Of a stretch of 44,108 bases of DNA, positions 41,556 through 44,108 are shown in pieces; the stretch's first letter is position 1, and each line of letters opens with the position of its first letter. This stretch comes from Bacilli bacterium (GTDB taxonomy: Bacteria; Bacillota_I; Bacilli_A; RFN20; CAG-288). The DNA is taken from NCBI GenBank assembly GCA_017470005.1, contig JAFUFH010000085.1, positions 1 through 44,108 of the forward strand. Direction: 5' to 3'. The notes under the pieces were generated by a model that did no database searches, was not told the DNA's origin, and was given only the letters and a program-made list of their open reading frames with translations. The position numbers and the translations under genes were made by a program.

Positions 41556-42878
41556 TTAGTACCCAATAATATTTTTTTCTACAATGCGAATTGTTTCTTC
41601 GGGAAGCTCATTGAGTGGATATCTATATACTATGTTTAAACGTGGATTATAAATACCTAAATACTTTATGTTTTCATATTCTTTATGAACGGAATGAAGC
41701 CCTAATAAATAGTAGATAAGAAGCTGGAGAGTTTGTTTACTATTAGGACGATTTGCTGAAACCTTATAATCCCATATTGTATCCTTTGAAAGATAATCGC
41801 CATCACCAGAAGCGATGCTGTTTGTATAACCGCCTTCAAAAGTTGGACCGAAAACAGTTATTGGTCCGTATATTTTCCAGAACTCAATCGTTCTATTAAC
41901 CATTTCACGAATATTCTCTATCGTTTCTTTCGTAGGCTTAACATTGCTTTGATCAACGTATACATGAGGACCTGCTCTGAAAACACAGTCGTATGAGACT
42001 AATTTTATTGATGCGATAATAGATTCATCATCAAGTCCTTTAATATGGGCCAAATAAGTCTTAGATTTATTTGTATCGCCATAAATTTTGGCACCCAAAA
42101 GACTGATTTGAAAGGCGTTTTCTTTACTATCACCCATCATAAATCGAGAAAGATAATCAACGACTAAACCTGTTAGAGATGGATGGATGTTTTCTTGTTC
42201 GTGTAAAGTAACAGAGCTTTCTAGAACTATTTTTTCCATAGAGGAAGGTTTAATATATCCACCTAATGGTTGCTTGACAATTCTGGCAATCCCAGTTACA
42301 GACATTTTTCGGTTTAAATATGAAATGCCTTGAGTATTAACTACATTAATTTTCTTTGGCTTCTTTTCAACAGGACGAGTTTTGCCAAACGGAATGAATC
42401 CTTTATCGTAGTATTCTTTGATAAGCTTTTCTTTAAGGCATGAACGTTCTTCTTGACTTAAAAAACGATAAGCAAAGGCTTTGACTTTTATGAGGTCATC
42501 ACTTATCATGCAGTTAGAAAGCTCTTTGTTCCCTCTACCTTTTAGTTGTATGAAAATAGAATTAAAAAGTCTTTTAGATTCACCATATAAAAACTTCATT
42601 TGACTGTAATCTGCAATAATGAAGCAACCCTCACATTCATAATTTTCAGCATTAGCACCCATGTATTGTTTGAGTGATATCTGTCTTATGAAAATAAAAG
42701 TATAATCAGAGATTTCTTGTCCTCTAACAAACTCATTCCATTGCTTTATCAAGTCTTCTCGAAGTTTCTTTTGGTTTTTAAAGTGATGATTAAGCTGAAT
42801 GAAAATGGGCACAAAGATAATAATCATTATGCCAAACACTAAAGAAACAGTAATTAGTATTTCTGCGCGAAGTTCCAT
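41556..42878 (-). CDS. Membrane-anchored protein with C-terminal PD-(D/E)XK nuclease-like domain
   Basis: 440 residues. One N-terminal membrane helix (about 7-29). A middle region (about 35-190) has a lone CEGC and no clear fold. The C-terminal half (about 195-440) carries SGDGDYLSKDTIWDYKVS then TLQLLIYYLLGL: the Asp, the D-x-K pair and the following Gln are spaced as in RecB/Cas4-type PD-(D/E)XK nucleases. Defence or repair by DNA cleavage is possible, but a membrane anchor on such a domain is odd and the activity is inference. A TGC-TATAAT extended -10 ends six bases before the ATG and no Shine-Dalgarno is present, so the transcript may be leaderless. Codon use is more AT-rich than the neighbouring hpt, consistent with an accessory gene. 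Confidence 0.65.
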   Translation of the reverse strand: MELRAEILITVSLVFGIMIIIFVPIFIQLNHHFKNQKKLREDLIKQWNEFVRGQEISDYTFIFIRQISLKQYMGANAENYECEGCFIIADYSQMKFLYGESKRLFNSIFIQLKGRGNKELSNCMISDDLIKVKAFAYRFLSQEERSCLKEKLIKEYYDKGFIPFGKTRPVEKKPKKINVVNTQGISYLNRKMSVTGIARIVKQPLGGYIKPSSMEKIVLESSVTLHEQENIHPSLTGLVVDYLSRFMMGDSKENAFQISLLGAKIYGDTNKSKTYLAHIKGLDDESIIASIKLVSYDCVFRAGPHVYVDQSNVKPTKETIENIREMVNRTIEFWKIYGPITVFGPTFEGGYTNSIASGDGDYLSKDTIWDYKVSANRPNSKQTLQLLIYYLLGLHSVHKEYENIKYLGIYNPRLNIVYRYPLNELPEETIRIVEKNIIGY

Positions 42879-42884
42879 ATATGT

Positions 42885-42893
42885 ATTATAGCA
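42885..42893 (-). promoter_or_regulatory. Extended -10 promoter of the PD-(D/E)XK-like gene
   Basis: On minus TGC directly followed by TATAAT (42890-42885), six bases before the ATG at 42878. A TTTTCG sits 17 bases upstream as a poor -35. Confidence 0.6.
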
Positions 42894-42910
42894 CGGAAAA
42901 CTTAAAACGA

Positions 42911-42937
42911 AAAAAGACTGGCATTTTCATGCCAGCC
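42911..42937 (-). terminator. Terminator of the tRNA-Asp/tRNA-Gly unit
   Basis: CTGGCAT (42918-42924), loop TTTC, ATGCCAG (42929-42935), followed on minus by TCTTTTT. Confidence 0.85.
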
Positions 42938-42950
42938 TCAAGTTTCTAGA

Positions 42951-43024
42951 TGGAGCAAGCGACGGGAATCGAACCCGCGTGTCAACCTTGGCAAGGTTGC
43001 GTTCTACCATTGAACTACGCCTGC
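42951..43024 (-). tRNA. tRNA-Gly (anticodon GCC), CCA encoded
   Basis: On minus the acceptor GCAGGCG pairs with CGCTTGC (one G-U), D-arm TAGTTCAATGGTAGAAC, anticodon arm CAACCTTGCCAAGGTTG with GCC, T-loop GTTCGATT, then T and CCA. 74 bases. Confidence 0.97.
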
Positions 43025-43031
43025 AATTTAG

Positions 43032-43108
43032 TGGCGGATCATACGGGATTCGAACCCGTGGTCTTCTCCGTGACAGGGAGACGTGATAGGCCTCTACACT
43101 AATGATCC
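43032..43108 (-). tRNA. tRNA-Asp (anticodon GTC), CCA encoded
   Basis: On minus the acceptor GGATCAT pairs with ATGATCC, anticodon arm CTCCCTGTCACGGAG with GTC, T-loop GTTCGAAT, discriminator G and CCA. Seven bases separate it from tRNA-Gly, so one transcript is likely. A possible promoter TTGATT-19-TAATAT lies at 43155-43125. Confidence 0.97.
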
Positions 43109-43235
43109 ACTTTTTAGCGCCTAAATATTATCTCAATAACACAATCTAAAATCAAGATATTTTTTTAAAAATTATTCATGATTTTTTAACTGACATAAAT
43201 GTAAGCCTTTACTCAACTTTTTCAAGCCTTTTCTC

Positions 43236-43263
43236 TTGCTTTTATTGTCACATTCTTTAAAAT
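43236..43263 (+). promoter_or_regulatory. Promoter of hpt
   Basis: TTGCTT (43236-43241), 16 bases, TAAAAT (43258-43263), about 35 bases before the ATG with RBS AGGGGG. Confidence 0.5.
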
Positions 43264-43298
43264 AGATTTATTCATATGTATTACTAGGGGGAAATCGT

Positions 43299-43889
43299 AT
43301 GGAGAAAATTATTTTAAGTAATCAAGAGATTGTCAAGGTTTGTGAACGCTTAGCAAACGAGATCGATGAAAAGATTGCTCAAAGCGATAACGGAGTACCG
43401 GTTTTGCTTGCCATCATGAACGGCGCTCTTCCTTTCTATTATGAATTGGTCAAACATGTCAAAAGCAAAGTCGCTTTAGATACCATCAAAGCATCCTCCT
43501 ACGATGGAACTGGAACCACTGGTGTGGTCAAGATTTCTAAGGAACCCGATTACAACTTAGAAGGTAGAGATGTCTATCTCATCGAAGATATCATCGATAC
43601 CGGTATCACCATGCATTATTTAAAAGAGTTTGTCAAAGAACATTACAAACCAAAAAATCTCTATGTTTGCACTCTCATCAAGAGACACAACAAAGATGTC
43701 AAATTCGATGTCCAAGCGGATTTCACTGGCCTTGTCACAGATGAACAAAGATATATTGTCGGATTCGGATTTGACTATTATGGATTATTTAGAAATGTTC
43801 CTGATGTCTTTGTTCCTTCCATTCAGGATATCAAAGAGTGGAATGAACTCTTAGAAGAAGATAAGAAACTTCACCCTGTCAAAAAGTAA
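43299..43889 (+). CDS. hpt: Hypoxanthine (guanine) phosphoribosyltransferase
   Basis: 196 residues, slightly longer than the usual 180. It converts hypoxanthine or guanine plus PRPP to IMP or GMP in purine salvage, in the cytoplasm. The PRPP-binding motif VYLIEDIIDTGITM (about 92-105) is complete, LLAIMNGALPFYYELV forms the N-terminal PPi-binding loop, LDTIKASSYDGTG the flexible lid, and YIVGFGFDYYGLFRNVPDV the purine-binding end. RBS AGGGGG. In related Bacilli hpt is near tilS and ftsH; here it is followed by a terminator and then an intron. Confidence 0.93.
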   Translation: MEKIILSNQEIVKVCERLANEIDEKIAQSDNGVPVLLAIMNGALPFYYELVKHVKSKVALDTIKASSYDGTGTTGVVKISKEPDYNLEGRDVYLIEDIIDTGITMHYLKEFVKEHYKPKNLYVCTLIKRHNKDVKFDVQADFTGLVTDEQRYIVGFGFDYYGLFRNVPDVFVPSIQDIKEWNELLEEDKKLHPVKK

Positions 43890-43894
43890 AAATA

Positions 43895-43920
43895 AAGAGA
43901 TGGCGTTGTGCCATCTCTTA
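43895..43920. terminator. Bidirectional terminator after hpt
   Basis: AAGAGATGGC (43895-43904), loop GTTGT, GCCATCTCTT (43910-43919), with AT-rich flanks on both sides. A minus-strand stop codon at 43921-43923 fits convergent use. Confidence 0.85.
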
Positions 43921-43973
43921 TTATTTTGCTAAAATTTTCTCAAATTTCTTTAGACCTTTGTTGAGGTCTTTTT
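43921..43973 (-). pseudogene. Possible 3' end of a minus-strand gene next to the intron
   Basis: Read on minus the last codons give KDLNKGLKKFEKILAK and TAA, a plausible helical C-terminus. It is cut at 43974 by the intron start. Only about 16 codons are visible, so chance cannot be excluded. Confidence 0.3.
43952..43973 (+). terminator. Terminator-like hairpin at the intron insertion point
   Basis: AGACCT (43952-43957) pairs with AGGTCT (43964-43969), then TTTT up to 43973. Group IIC introns choose such hairpins as target sites. Confidence 0.65.
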
Positions 43974-44108
43974 GTGTGACGGGCACGTCACAGGCCTGAG
44001 GTGAAAGTCCTCGATGGGTGGCCTTGTAAAGAAACCCAACATAGCCAAACCCAACCTTACTCGGGCGACCGAGGCGGGGAAAGAAGGGCGAGGCGAAACC
44101 AAGACCCT
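43974..44108 (+). mobile_element. 5' end of a group IIC intron, cut by the window edge
   Basis: Starts with GTGTG, the group II 5' splice consensus, immediately after a terminator hairpin and T run, the classic IIC target. The following RNA fits domain I of IIC introns such as that of Oceanobacillus iheyensis: a short GAGGTGAAAGTCCTC hairpin, AAACCCAACATAGCC, CGGGCGACCGAGGC and GGCGAAACC in the same order and spacing. The rest, including any reverse transcriptase, lies beyond the window. RNase P RNA and tmRNA do not fit this order. Confidence 0.7.

Noticed and set aside
43974..44108. RNase P RNA, tmRNA or a 23S fragment at the right edge
   Set aside because: The order of conserved elements fits group IIC domain I and not the conserved cores of those RNAs.

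Overview
The window looks like chromosome from a low-G+C member of the Bacillota, probably an uncultured gut lineage of the Bacilli near the Erysipelotrichia/RF39-type groups. This is inferred from AT-rich intergenic DNA, strong AGGAGG-type ribosome sites, lipoboxes, BspA-like repeats, an MtaB-type methylthiotransferase and host-glycan-style glycosidases. UGA is a real stop codon (it ends the gene at 26762-27904), so the code is standard rather than mycoplasma-like.

Layout. 255-4282: a two-gene partner-switching module, a membrane sensor/PP2C phosphatase with a built-in RsbW-like ATPase domain, followed by a STAS domain fused to a small-molecule-kinase-like domain. 4341-12694: a glycosidase island with two domain-permuted family 3 beta-glucosidases around a carbohydrate-binding lipoprotein. 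It is visibly richer in G+C, prefers CAG for glutamine, and is bracketed by two direct repeats of about 180 bp. 12837-15665 (minus): an M29 aminopeptidase behind an unrecognised acidic protein. 15765-22203: two Cthe_2159-like carbohydrate-binding lipoprotein paralogs (minus) around a secreted endonuclease I and a coupled 42-residue peptide (plus).

22449-29535 is the most striking part. Six tightly packed genes encode an SPFH-like/zinc-ribbon protein, a coiled-coil protein, two small basic-to-acidic helical proteins shaped like ESCRT-III (Snf7/CHMP) subunits, and three AAA ATPases of Vps4/katanin type, each with an N-terminal helical domain of MIT size. I read it as a candidate bacterial ESCRT-III/Vps4-like membrane-remodelling machine; the AAA calls are firm and the ESCRT-III and MIT calls are inference from shape and local sequence.

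Facing it on the minus strand (29621-36368) is a three-gene operon: a leucine-rich-repeat lipoprotein, a polytopic membrane protein faintly like Lgt, and a 1204-residue protein with zinc ribbon, TIR domain, long helical repeat region and four C-terminal membrane helices. A cytoplasmic zinc-ribbon/trypsin-like protease (36586-37365) and a Nif11-leader peptide with a zinc-ribbon core (37525-37806) follow. 38152-38732 is a scrap yard of truncated genes next to tRNA-Ala. Then come mtaB, an unknown partner gene, a small membrane protein, a membrane-anchored PD-(D/E)XK-like protein, tRNA-Gly and tRNA-Asp, hpt, and at the right edge the 5' end of a group IIC intron placed just after a terminator-like hairpin.

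Several monocistronic genes (255, 18225, 40970, 42878) have a -10 element only 6-11 nt before the start codon and no Shine-Dalgarno, suggesting leaderless transcripts alongside normally led operons.
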